Assembly (NCBI RefSeq): GCF_000346465.2
Contig: NC_034009.1
Location: 22,096,706-22,160,705 of the forward strand
DNA: 64,000 nucleotides
From: Prunus persica
Lineage: Eukaryota > Streptophyta > Magnoliopsida > Rosales > Rosaceae
Direction: 5' to 3'
Numbering within the stretch: position 1 is the stretch's first letter; each line of letters starts with the position of its first letter. Position numbers and translations under genes: made by a program. Below the pieces are notes generated by a model that was given only the letters and a program-made list of their open reading frames with translations, made no database searches and was not told the origin of the DNA. Shown here piece after piece: positions 22,113-33,452 of this stretch.

Positions 22113-22657
22113 CCGTCATTGGATTTTGCTGATTGTGAGACCAAAGAGGGAAACCGTCTATTTTCTGGATCCTCTGCCAGGAAATCGTGTGGTCGATGAA
22201 GAATCCAATAACATCGTGAACAGTGCTATAAAAATTTATAATTCTCACATAGCCAGATCAGGCCGTAAGGCAGTAATTTGGAAAACTCTGTCAGGCACAC
22301 CAAAGCAACCCAGCAGTGTCGAATGCGGGTATTATGTGATGCGCTTCATGAGGGACATCATCATGGATCCTTCCTTGGCGTTTGAGAAGAAGGTAAGAAG
22401 AAATTACCTTCATACATTTTACGTCGTTTTTTGTATTATCAACGATGGTCATGTAAAATTACCGTCGTTGAATAGATATACTACGTCGGTTATGAAAAAT
22501 ATCGTCGTCTGTGATTGAATTTCTTTTTATTTATAAACCCTAATAGTCATTGTTTATGCAGTATGCCAAGGGAAAACAGGAAGCGCCATACCCCCAAGAA
22601 GCAATTGATGAAGTCCGAAATGAATGGGCAGAGTTTGTTTGCCTTCACCTGGAATAG

Positions 22658-23809
22658 GGGAATTATTGAACACTTGATATTTATGTATAATGTACAAATT
22701 TTGTCTATAATATATAATGTAAAAATTTGTTGAGGTTTTCTTAAATTAAAAAAAAAAAAACATACAAATTGCGTAACCGACGTGTAATACATTTTCAACG
22801 ACCTAATAAAGTCAAAAACCGTCGTTTTTTGTTGTTTCGTTTTAAACAAATCCGACGTAAAAGGATATTTAGACGACGTTCTTTGAACAATTGAGTCGTT
22901 TATGGTTTACAACGTCTTCAATTTCTTAAGGGTTCAGGGTAGTACTTTGTAACGACAGCGGTTAAGTCGTGGAATATATATTTTATGTCGGATAGTTAAA
23001 TATCCGCCATGGTTTCTCATTTAAACGACGTCATTTTAACAACTTAGTCGTCTATTAAAATTTACAACGTCTACAATTTATTAACACCGACGTGGTTTGT
23101 TGTTGTGATAAGAATATTTTATTATTTTTATATCAAAATATTCAAAATAAATTTAAAATAAATCAGAAAAATGAAAAGTCAACTCCTATGAAGTCATTGA
23201 TATATTTTCTTCCCCCTAAACCTTGAAAAAATTCATTTTGAATAACAAAAATTTAAAATGACCATCCAAAACAAAATTGTTTTGATGAGTCATAAAATCA
23301 CTTCTAGTTTTATGGTTTAGGGTTTAGAGTCTAGGGTTTAGAGATTAGGGTTGTTATTTATTGGGGTTTATTTTTAAAGTATAATTTTTGGGTAGTCTAG
23401 GGTATATATTAGGCTGTAAAATCATAAACCCTTTTATAAACTTAATTTTTAAAATTATATAATTTAGTTTTAAGGGTTTAGGGTATTAATTTTTAACGAC
23501 GGTGGTTGAGTCGTGGAATACATATGTTACGTCGTTCAGTAAAATATCCGACATGGTTTATACTTTAAACGACGTCATTTCAATATGTAAGTCGCCTATT
23601 ATAATTTACAACGTTTTCAATTTTTTAACCCCGACGTGGTTGTTCAGTCGTCTTTATATCAAAATATTCAAAATAAATTTAAAATTAATCCGAAAAATGA
23701 AGCGTCAAAATAAACGGCGTTACGTTCAGTGTTTCCATCGTGGAATATTACATTTACGTCGGTTCTTGTAGAACTTTCGCCATGGTTTTTCTTTCGACGT
23801 TTTAAAGAG
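22658..23809. other. ORF1-TNP2 intergenic region with a direct duplication
   Basis: CGTCG-type motifs return at 22770-23100 and 23490-23790. The block 22926-23173 is repeated at about 23476-23705 (GGGTT-AGGGTA, AACGACGGTGGTTGAGTCGTGG and its counterpart, then ATATCAAAATATTCAAAATA), a period near 550 bp. Between the copies 23300-23360 is a degenerate run of TTTAGGG/TTTAGAG units. No gene is seen here. Confidence 0.65.
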
Positions 23810-24598
23810 CGCGCTCTCTAAAAATTTTCGCACGCCCTAAATTTTTTAGATTTGGCTCTTATTCTTATACTTCTAACCCTGAACCCTAAAATTTTCAGAT
23901 TTCGCGCAACATAACATTTCGCTCTCTCACTTCTGCTCTAATTAAAAGTTGCACTCTCCAGGCTCCGTCGAATCTGTGAGCTCGTCCAACCTGTAAGTAC
24001 AAACCCTATCTTCCCCTTGTAAATTCATTGAATGATATTAGGTTGTTTTGTTAAAGGGTTTTAGGTACATGCTTTGCGATCTGTTAATAATGTGCTTATA
24101 GGTATGGGTTCATGGATTTTCTGTTTAATGGGTTCATAGATTACATTATCTGTTATGTTGAATTGGGAATGGATTTAATTTTGTCAGATCTTTTAATCAC
24201 CCTATGTTATGTTGAATTGGGATGGATTTATTGTTTTCATGCTTGGTTTCATGTATATGTTGGTTTCTTGCTTTGTTTCATATATATGTTGTGTTCTTAA
24301 TGGGTTTTGGGTTCTTGAAAATAAACTGAGACACGACGCCTTTTTAGGCATACGACGATGATTACACGACGGTTTATGAAAAAACCGTCGTTGTATTACT
24401 TATACACGACGGTTTTTTCATAAACCGTCGTTTGTATTACTTATATTAGACGACGTCTGTTGAAAATCCGTCGTCTATATATGCCAAATACGTCTGTTTT
24501 TGTTTAAAACCCGTCGTCTCTGTTGTGTATTACTTGCTATTAGATCTTTTTATAATCTGCTATAGTGAGGGTCATTGCCTGTATTTTCACTTTATTAT
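23810..24598 (+). promoter_or_regulatory. TNP2 leader exon and leader intron
   Basis: A motif-free segment (about 23810-23992) resembles an untranslated leader: pyrimidine-rich and ending CCAACCTGTAAGTAC, a strong splice donor. The putative intron runs to TTATTATAG at about 24598 and includes a compact cluster of ACGACGGTTT/AACCGTCGT motifs at 24333-24520. The coding exon follows within 25 bases. The arrangement matches the ORF1 leader. Confidence 0.55.
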
Positions 24599-24638
24599 AG
24601 ATAATAGGTTATAGTGTCGGACATGGATAAGTCATGGA

Positions 24639-25943
24639 TGCCTCAGCTTTGGAAAAGTCAGCAATTTCAACTAAAATTTAAAAATGTGAGAGGGACGTCT
24701 CTGAAACACTGCCAATTGAAGATCAAAAACCCATCTGTGTTCAAGATTTTGCTCCAAATCAATACACCATCTCCCAAGAAATTCACAGATCACGCTTTCT
24801 AAATTAGAACGGAAAACAGGGAACCACTCAGAAAATACAAAAGAAAAAGAGCCAAAACCGCCATAAAAAGCCCACACAGACGGTGGCGTTGGTTGAATTA
24901 GAAAGCTGCCACCCAGAAAACCAGGGAAGGGACTGTTTTTAGGAGGTGACTGCTCAGAACCTATCTAAAAAACCCTTATTACTTTACATTATAAGAGATC
25001 TTTTGCCGCCCATTGTTTAAAAGATTAAAAATGACCTCCTTAGGAGGATCTCTTATAAAAGCGAAAGAAGGCAAAGAAACGAAAGACACTCAATTCATCA
25101 ATCAATCAAAAAAAAAACAAATAAGAAAAAGTTCACTTGGATCCCAAGAGAAAAAACAGCTTTAGATCAGAATCCCAAAGTTCAGACTTAGAAAATAAGT
25201 CTTCTGAAAATGAGATCCTTCTCGTTACAAATTTGGTTCAGCAAAAGCCAAGACAAATATAGTTTGAGTTTTCACCAATATGAAAACCTCAACAAATTTT
25301 ACAGCATAGTTCCAGCTTGCTAAATCCTCGAGAATAGCCACTTCTGTCCCTTCAAACTGAAGAATTCCTGCAGTTCTGCCCGCTCAAAAGTCTCCCAAGG
25401 CTTGAAGTAGAGTGAAGCTCTGCCAAAATTGAACTTTGGTATCGATTTACAGCTGAAGCCAAGCAGCCAAAGTTGTTGACAGCACAGTCCAGCACAGACA
25501 TACCCAATCCAGCCCGGATCAGAAGTTTCTACCTAGGCAGAAATGGGATTCCAGCCATCTTCTTGTCTTTCTAGGGTTGATTTCTCCCTTCTTAATTTTG
25601 TAAAAGGCAGTTCTGCCTGAAACAGTATTTTATTATTATCTATTCTGGCCAGAACAACCATTTGATACTGAGATAGATTATGAAAGTCCTCACCAGTCTG
25701 AGGCAAGAAAAGAACTTACCTGGGAGATATTCCTCACCCAAATTCACAATCCTTTGTTTTAGAAGTCAGTAACTTGAGGCGCAAGTTATCCAATCTAAAA
25801 ATAAGTCTGCTAGAATTTACATTGCTAGCAGTGGCACGCTCGCACACCAAAGAAAGCTGACTTGTCGACCAACAAGTGGTCTCCAAGCCAGTGGGGAACT
25901 TCGCCCTTCCACCTCAGGAGTAAAACACGAAAACGGGTGAACA
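24639..25943 (+). repeat. Tat-A 5' LTR, truncated at its 5' end
   Basis: Matches 37658-38962 over its whole 1,305 bases. It ends ...CGGGTGAACA at 25943, immediately before the primer site. The expected LTR start (TGTTTGGGCCC, seen at 37408) and the next 250 bases are absent here. A TATA box lies at 25054-25060 (CTTATAAAAGCG), so the core promoter survives while part of U3 is lost. Confidence 0.9.
25054..25060 (+). promoter_or_regulatory. Tat-A LTR TATA box
   Basis: TATAAAA within TCTCTTATAAAAGCG, identical in the 3' LTR about 13.02 kb downstream. It is preceded by the small palindrome CCTCCTTAGGAGG (25036-25048). Position within the LTR fits a U3/R boundary. Confidence 0.6.
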
Positions 25944-25946
25944 ATT

Positions 25947-25964
25947 TGGCACGCCCAGTGGGAC
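25947..25964 (+). other. Tat-A primer binding site
   Basis: TGGCACGCCCAGTGGGAC, three bases after the LTR end. TGGC(A/G)CGCC-x-GTGGGAC is a common primer site in dicot Tat-lineage elements. The tRNA is not assigned here. Confidence 0.7.
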
Positions 25965-26042
25965 TTCTCAGTATACATGCTCTGACAGAATCATTCACAG
26001 ATTTACAAACACCGGAAGATCTAGTCAGAACCCACACCAGAT

Positions 26043-29000
26043 ATGGAGAAAAACAGGATGGTTCTCAGGGAAGGCCTCGAGTCAGAAGAAAGCGATGCTA
26101 GGCAATCTGCCCACGGCAGTACAAGAAGTAGACGTTCCAGGACTGGCTCCAAAAGGATGAATCAAATACAGGAGTCAGTACTCCGACAAGAAATCACAGT
26201 GCAAAGGAGCCAGGACACTCTCAATAACATGACAGCCATGATGCAATGGCAGGTTAACAGACAGTTCCAGAAGGACCGAGAATACGCCATGGCCAGAATT
26301 CCAAACCCGGATCCTATACTCCAGCAGTTAGATCTCCCGTATGGCCCTCCGCCAGGATTAACGTGGCCATACCAGGAAAATCCCCTAGTTGCACAGATGG
26401 CTGGAGTGCCAGACCACAGAGAAATCCAGGCTGGCCCGAGGGAAGGAGCCCTTCCTAATCAAGGACATGAAGCCCCAGCTCAACCAGATAACCTGGCATT
26501 GGCTCAGAACCAGCCAGAACCTCAGCCCGTTCCACCTCATGTGGCCCCACATGATCAACCTTTGGCGCTTCTGCCTGAACCACCGGCAGTATTGCCATAT
26601 AGACCCAGAAGGATGGACCCTAATCTATTCCCTCCACTTGCAAGAGGGAGGAGAGGCCGAGGAGGGAACAACCTTTTTGCTAATCATGACATAAATAGAC
26701 CAGGGGCAAACTGAAGAAATCATCCTGAAGTCGAAGAGCAGGAAGAACACAGGGAGGAAGTTCCACCCATACCACACAGAGCAGAACCCAGGTTTGATTA
26801 CGTTCAGCCAGAGCAGGGACAAAATCTTCCCCCCGTCAATGCTCTGAATGACATAGGAGCATTGCAAAGAATGATCAGAGAAATCATGGAGCCCGAGGCT
26901 AGAAGGGGGGAAAGGCCTACTTACAGAAAGCCATACCCAGCTTATATCGATCAAATACCGTTGTCTCCAGGTTTCAAAGTACCAAACTTCACTCTGTTCA
27001 ATGGGGAGGACCCCCATGCTTCTTCAGTTGAACATATAGGCAGGTTCTCCGTCCAATGCATAGCTATCGAGAACAACCCTCTGCTGAAACTAAGGCTTTT
27101 CGGCAACTCTCTCTCTGGACAAGCTTTTACCTGGTACACCAGCCTGCCAGCTAACTCTGTTCAAACCTGGGAACAGATGGAAAATGTCTTTCATGACTAC
27201 TATTACAGGATTCAGCTAGAAGTCACCATCAGTGATCTAGCTACCCTCAAGCAAAGTGAAGATGAACCGGCCCAAGATTTCATAACCAGGTTCAGAAATC
27301 TCAAAATGAAGTGCCGAATCCCCATGGAAGAAAGACACTTCATCCAGATGGCCCAAGCCGCCCTTAAAATCTCTCTCAGGAAGAGGTTCGACGGGATATT
27401 ATTCGGAGATCTGGCAGAACTGGCTGATAGGGCATCCAAATATGAGGAGTTACTCAGGGAAGAACAGCAAAGGAGGAAATCCTCCAAAGGTACATACTAT
27501 AAAACCCCTTCTTCTTCAGTCCACCTGATCGAGGTGGAATCACAAGAAGATGCAGAAGAATCAGAAGAGAAAGAGGTTTCAGTGGCGGAAATGGCAAAAC
27601 TAAAACATCCCATTAGTTGCAAAGCCCTCACAAAGCCACCTAAAGACCAAAAGCCACCACCATTCACAGGAGGATTCGTTCCAAACAAGCCAACACAAAA
27701 CAAGGTTTACTCTTTTGACTTAACCAAGGTTGATGCCTTGTTCGACGAAATGCTACTGCAGAAGGCAATAGAAACGCCTCACAGAATACCGAAGCCGGAA
27801 GAACTCAAGGGCAGACAGTACTGCAGGTGGCACAACTCTTGGAACCATTCTACCAATAGTTGTGTGGTTTTCAGGGACGTGATACAAGAAGGGATAGCGG
27901 CAGGAAGGTTGAAACTGGCAGAAAAACCACCATCGGTCACAACGGATCCTTTTCCTCAACCTCAAGTCAATATGGTCAACTTAAATTGGCCAGAACAAAG
28001 GAAAACCGAGCCAATCACAGATGCTGGTTGCAGCAGAGGTAGAAGAGTCATAAGGGAGACCAGTCAAATACCAAGAGCGACCATCTCGGCTGGGGTAGTG
28101 CTCTGCAGTAGGTGCAAATGTGAAACAGAGCTAGAGGTGGTTCTAGACAGACAAAATCAGCCCACACCTAGTGTCTTTGACAGGATTGGAACCTCATCCC
28201 GAGACAAAACAAGGCAGAAGAGCTGTCTTAGGCCTACACAATACAGCGAGAGGAGGACGGAGCAACCCAGAAAGGAAATACCAGTCAAGACACCCGGAAA
28301 CGAAAAACCCTTGGCAACGATCATAGAAGGGAGATGGTATTCCGTAGGAAGAAGCGGTAGACCGACTCTGGAGCTGACCAGAACTCAGAAAAGGAGAATC
28401 CAGAGGCAATACTGCACATATCTTAGGAGCCAAGATAATACGCAGGTACGTTCACAACCCAGTTCTGCCAGGAAAGGAAAGAATCCTGAAACACTTCCTC
28501 AGACAGAACAGAAAGCCTGCCAGTCAAGGGAATTGCTGAAAACAGAACCACCAGCCAAGTCTCCTATCCATGTAGCCTCGTCGTCCAGTAGTCGTCCTGA
28601 CACCACGCAGACACCAGAGAAATCCGGGTTTACCCCATTACAAGGAGAAGACGACTACACTGAGGAATATGAAGAAGAGCAATTGGACTATGAACCTTCT
28701 GCAGATGATCAGAAAGAGCCCCTCGAAGTAGCAGAACAGGATGACTGGACGGAAGAATACGGGGAAGAATTAATGGAATTTGGTGAAGAATTGGTCCCAG
28801 AAACAGAAGCTTTTGGCGCAGAATTAGAAGACCTCCTACAGGGTGATCTGGGAATTAACATGGTATTCATCCTACCAGGTAAATTCAGGGCTGCCGAAGG
28901 ACAAGAAAGCACTCTGGAAGGGGATGTTTTCTCTCAGGAAAGCTTTGAATGTAGATTGGCAGAAGCAGAGGAGCCACCAGAACCACAACCAGAAAACCCC

Positions 29001-29660
29001 AAGACAGGCAGAACAGCCAATAAACCAGCTACAGAGCAACCTTGTTTCGCCAAGCCAACCAGAGAAATGGCAAATCACCTCAGACCTTTGTTTATAACAG
29101 CAAATCTTGGGGGTAGTCCTATTTCCAAGATCATGGTAGATGGAGGTGCAGCCATTAATCTATTACCCCACAGAATGCTGACCAAGTTGGGCAGGACAGA
29201 GAAAGATCTGATTCCAACACGATTGACCGTCACCAACTTCGCTGGGGGCATCACCAAAATACATGGCATCTTAGATGTGGATGTCATAGTCGGAAGCAAA
29301 GAGTTGAAAATAGCATTCTTTGTTATAGACACTACTTCCACCACCTACAATGCACTACTTGGCAGGGATTGGATTCACCAGAGCCTTTGTATTCCTTCCA
29401 CCCTCCACCAGCAGTTAGCACTATGGAATGAAGAAGGCTGCATGGAGATTATAGAGGCCGATCCACGGCCATTCCTGCCCTCTGCCATGTGCTTTGAAGC
29501 AAGGTATTATCATGATGACCTCGGTCCCTTCACTTTCCTCGGAGTCAATCAGAACGGCCGCCCACATGGTGTCACGGCCCAAAGACTCATTGAAGAAGGT
29601 TTAGCCAGTTCTCTAGAGGACTGGAATAGACCCTTTTGTGCTGAACTTCCAGAACTCTGA
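26043..29660 (+). pseudogene. Tat-A gag-protease, one nonsense codon
   Basis: ATG at 26043 (MEKNRMVLREG). Residues 1-223 form a proline/glutamine-rich N-terminus. An in-frame TGA at 26712-26714 interrupts it. The same frame continues for about 980 codons to 29660. The capsid domain (retrotransposon gag family) spans about 26960-27480 (PGFKVPNFTLFNGEDPH; LRLFGNSLSGQAFTWY; QDFITRFRNLKMKC). A C-x2-WH zinc-finger-like segment (QYCRWHNSWNHSTNSC) lies near 27820. A spacer rich in acidic residues precedes the aspartic protease (29090-29400), which has active-site DGGAAINLLP and NALLGRDWIH. Compared with Tat-C the order is the same. Except for the one stop this ORF looks close to functional. Confidence 0.92.
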
Positions 29661-32600
29661 TGTTTAGTCCCAATCAACTAGACAAGGATCGAGCTGCAAC
29701 AATCCGATCCATCACAAAAAGATTGTTGATATACTGGGGAGAAATGAGGCTTTTCATACAGAATCCAGCCATCAATATGGCAGAATTCACCCATGAAAGC
29801 ACAAAAGAACAAGAGGAGGAAATTTTACAGGAGGAAGTATTAGATTTTGCACCAGTAGCACTGGATGACTCCCTGCCAGAAGTAGAGGATCCTCTACAGG
29901 AGATAAACTTAGGGACAGAAGAGGATCCAAGGCCTACTTTCATCAGCACACTTTTGAAGGAGCCACTCAAGACTGAACTCATGGTACTTTTGCAGGAATT
30001 CAGAGATTGTTTTGCCTGGCATTACCACGAAATGCCAGGATTGGACAGGCAGTTAGTAGAGCACAAGCTGCCAATTAAAGATGGCTACCTTCCAGTCAAA
30101 CAGGCCAGAAGAAGAATGTCTATGGACACAGAACTAAAGGTCAAAGAAGAGATAGAAAGGCTGCTCAAGGCAGGATTCATCAGGCCAGCCGTCTATGCCG
30201 ATTGGTTAGCAAATATTGTACCTGTTCTCAAAAGAAAAACAGGGGCAGTTAGAATCTGCGTGGATTACAGAAATCTGAATGAGGCATCTCCTAAAGACGA
30301 ATATCCTATGCCAATGGCAGACATGCTAGTAGATGGAGCTGCTCATAACCAGATGCTATCTTTCATGGACGGCAATGCAGGTTATAACCAGATTATGATG
30401 GCAGAACAGGACATCCACAAGACAGCCTTTATGTGTCCAGGACATATAGGTGCTTTCGAATATACTGTAATGCCCTTCGGTTTGAGGAATGCAGGGGCCA
30501 CCTACCAAAGGGCAGTGAATTCTATTTTTCATGATATGATAGGACATTCCTTGGAAGTATACATAGATGACGTGGTGATTAAATCCCCTGAGGAAGGAAA
30601 CCACGTAGCAAGCCTAAAAAAGGCATTCCTAAGAATGAGGCAACACAAACTAAAAATGAACCCCAAAAAATGTGTTTTTGGAGTCCAAGCAGGAAATTTC
30701 TTAGGATTCTTGGTCCACCAGAGAGGTATAGAGGTTGACAGAAATAAAGCAAAATCCATCATAGAAGCTCTACCACCTCGGAACAAGAAGGAACTTCAAA
30801 GTCTCTTAGGGAAAATCAATTTTCTAAGGAGATTCATATCCAATTCTGCAGGAAAAATCCAACCTTTTTCTCCCCTGTTAAGGCTGAAGCAGGAACAGAC
30901 ATTCAAATGGGAAGAACAGCACAAACAGGCTTTCCATGAAATAAAGCATTACCTCTCAAACCCACCAGTTCTGTCCCCGCCAAAAAGAGGCAGACCACTC
31001 AAGCTTTATGTATCTGCATCAGAAGTATCCATTGGAAGTCTTTTAGCTCAAGACAACAAAGAAGGAAAGGAACAAGCAGTCTATTATCTAAGCAGAACAT
31101 TAACAGAAGTAGAGAGAAGGTATTCCGCAATAGAAAGGCTCTGCCTGGCCTTGTATTTTACTGCTGTAAAGCTCAGGCACTACATGCTGCCACATACTAT
31201 CTACATCATTGCCAAAACAGACTTAATCAAATACATGCTAACGAGACCAATGCTGAGGGGCAGAATTGGGAAATGGATTTTGGCTTTGACAGAATTCACC
31301 TTCAGGTATGTCCCCCAGAAAGCTGTCAAAGGACAAGCTGTGGCAGACTTCTTGGCAGATCACCCGGGAGAGGAAATTGAAAACATGGATTCCTTGGACA
31401 TAGCAAATGCAGATCTACTAACTAGAGCTCATGTTTGCCTTAACAATCCAATCTACTCGATTCATCTCACACCGTGGAAATTATATTTTGATGGATCAAA
31501 GACAGATAAGGCTTCAGGAGCAGGGATTGTTCTGGAGGAACCATTAGGGGTCAGACATTGCTACTCCTTCCAGCTAGATTTCCAATGCACCAACAACAGG
31601 GCCGAGTATGAGGCTTTGATTATAGGGCTCGAGATGTTGGTAGAATTAGGAGTCCAGTCCGTGGAGATCTTGGGAGATTCCATGCTTGTCCTAAAACAGA
31701 TTGCTGGAGAATATAAGTGTCTGAATCCTTCTCTGGCTGTATATCTAGTAGCAGCTAGAAATCTGCTAACAGAATTTAGAGAAGCTACTTGGGAGCACAT
31801 CCCAAGGGAGGAAAACTTTGCAGCCAATGAACTGGCTCAGGTGGCATCAGGCATACAAATGCCCGAAGACTGGGTCCAAAGGATCATCAAGATAGGAAAG
31901 AAAAGTCTACCATCTGTTTTGACTAGAGGAATGGAGATAGAAGTCAATTCTGCCTTGATCACTGAAGATGATTGGAGGGAGCCTATCATGACTTACTTAC
32001 GATATCCCACTCTGCCCTCTAAGAAAAGAGTCAGAATCATGGCTACAAACTACCTCATATGGAATGAAGATTTAATCCGAAAAAGTAAGGATGAGGTACT
32101 ATTAAGGTGCCTCGGGAAGACATAATACATGAAAGTCATGGGAGAAACCCATGAGGGGATCTGTGGAGCTCACCAAGGGGGAAGGAAGATGTGCTGGTTA
32201 ATCAGAAGGTATGGCTACTTCTGGCCAACCATGATGAAGGATTGCATCAACTATTCCAAAGGATGTGAGGCCTATCAAAGGCACGGCCCAATCCAGCAGG
32301 CCCCTTCGGTTTCCATGAACCCAGTAGTAAAACCATGGCCTTTTAGGGGATGGGCAATGGATCTCATTGGCAAGATCTATCCAGCCAGCAACCAGTAGCA
32401 TTGTTTCATTATTGTTGCTACAGACTACTTCACCAAATGGGTGGAGGCCAAGCCAGTAAAAACCACAACATCTCAAGAGATCATCACCTTCATAGAAGAA
32501 CAGATCATACAAAGGTTTGGCATTCCAGAATCAATCACAACTGATAGGGGTTCTTCTTTCATATCTAGGGACATGCTAGATATGGCAGAAACATTCAAGT

Positions 32601-33268
32601 TCAAACTGCTTCAATCTACTCCTTACTATGCTCAAGCTAATGGACAGGCAGAGTCAAGTAACAAGGTGATTATCAATATCATCAGAAAAATGCTAGAGAA
32701 GAATCCAAAGCAGTGGCATGAGAAGTTGTCAGAAACTTTGTGGGCATACAAAACTTCAAAAAGAGAAGCAACTGGGATGACCCCCTATGCTCTAACCTAC
32801 GGCCATGATGCAATTCTTCCCATGGAGATAGCAGTCCAGTCTCTTAGAATTGCTCACCAGCACGGTCTCATTGGGGAGGATTACTCTCAAGCCATGTTGC
32901 TGGAATTGGAAGAATTGGATGCAAGCAGAATTGACACCCTCAACAAACTCTTAGCAGGAAAACAGGCTGTATCAAGGGCCTACAACAGAAGAGTCAGAAA
33001 CAAAAGTTTTGAAGAGGGAGAGATAGTCTGGAAGGCAATTCTGCCCCTTGGAGCACACATAGCTGGATATGGGAAATGGTCACCTACGTGGGAAGGCCCT
33101 TTTATAATTAACCAAATCCTCGGAATGGGGGCATACAGGTTGCAGGACCGAGATGGAGTTGTTCATTTTGCCCCAATCAATGGTAAATGGTTAAAGAAGT
33201 TCTATCCAACCATGTGGGATTCACAGGCTGTACAAACAGATCCCGGGATAGAAGAGGAACAAGCTTGA
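29660..33268 (+). pseudogene. Tat-A pol: RT, RNase H, second RNase H, integrase; two nonsense codons
   Basis: The pol ORF begins at an ATG that overlaps the gag-protease stop (TGATG, 29658-29662), in a different frame. RT (about 30020-30800) has RICVDYRNLN, MPFGLRNAGATYQ and the YIDD active site near 30560. RT-linked RNase H follows (31000-31350), then the Tat-specific second RNase H (31480-31850; FDGSK, NNRAEYEAL and LGDSMLV carry acidic residues; the usual last Asp is Asn in FAANELA). Integrase has its zinc region at 32129-32300, where the last Cys is Tyr (CEAY, codon 32273-32275), and the DDE core at ATDYFTKW, TDRGSSF and QAESSNK. The C-terminal domain ends with GKWLKKFYP. Stops at 32123-32125 (TAA) and 32396-32398 (TAG) flank the zinc region. 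All else is open. Confidence 0.93.
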
Positions 33269-33452
33269 CTTTTCTTGAAAAGAATCTTGCTTAGATCTGT
33301 TTTTTCTTTAAAGTTGTTTTTGTTTTTACTTTCAAAGCCGTGTCCGGTTATTGCATCAAGAATAAATAAAAAGCAGTAAAATGCTTTGAAAGCTTATATA
33401 AAAATAGCCACCTTTGCGGCAAATTATTCGAACAATAAAAGGAAAGAAGAAG
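33269..33452. other. gap between convergent pol and antisense gene
   Basis: 184 bases between the pol stop and the stop of the antisense gene. AATAAATAAAAAGC (about 33361) on the plus strand and TTTATTGTTCG on the minus strand (about 33440) could serve as polyadenylation signals for the two opposed transcripts. Nothing else is visible. Confidence 0.4.

Larger units (their letters stand above)
19039..22657 (+). pseudogene. CACTA ORF1: Transposase_24-like domain plus Ulp1/C48 protease, seven exons, two nonsense codons
   Basis: Exons I infer: 19039 (or upstream)-19767, 20249-20725, 20926-21024, 21261-21484, 21707-21877, 22113-22392 and 22562-22657. All introns are GT-AG and all phases match. 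Exons 1-2 give a plant Transposase_24-type protein (RAHSEMQSYIGVLAR; WKDFKSTLTRHY; HPGRVRGVGAGIFPRQYF), then a K/E-rich coil. Exons 5-7 encode a Ulp1-like cysteine peptidase with His (PGRHWILL), Asp (VYFLDPL) and Cys (VECGYYVMRFM) of the catalytic triad, ending with EVRNEWAEFVC. Stops at 20402-20404 (TAG) and 20456-20458 (TAA) interrupt exon 2. The first part is the counterpart of the accessory DNA-binding protein of other CACTA elements; Ulp1 proteases are known passengers of plant DNA transposons. The start codon is uncertain because the frame stays open upstream into the palindrome. Confidence 0.85.
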
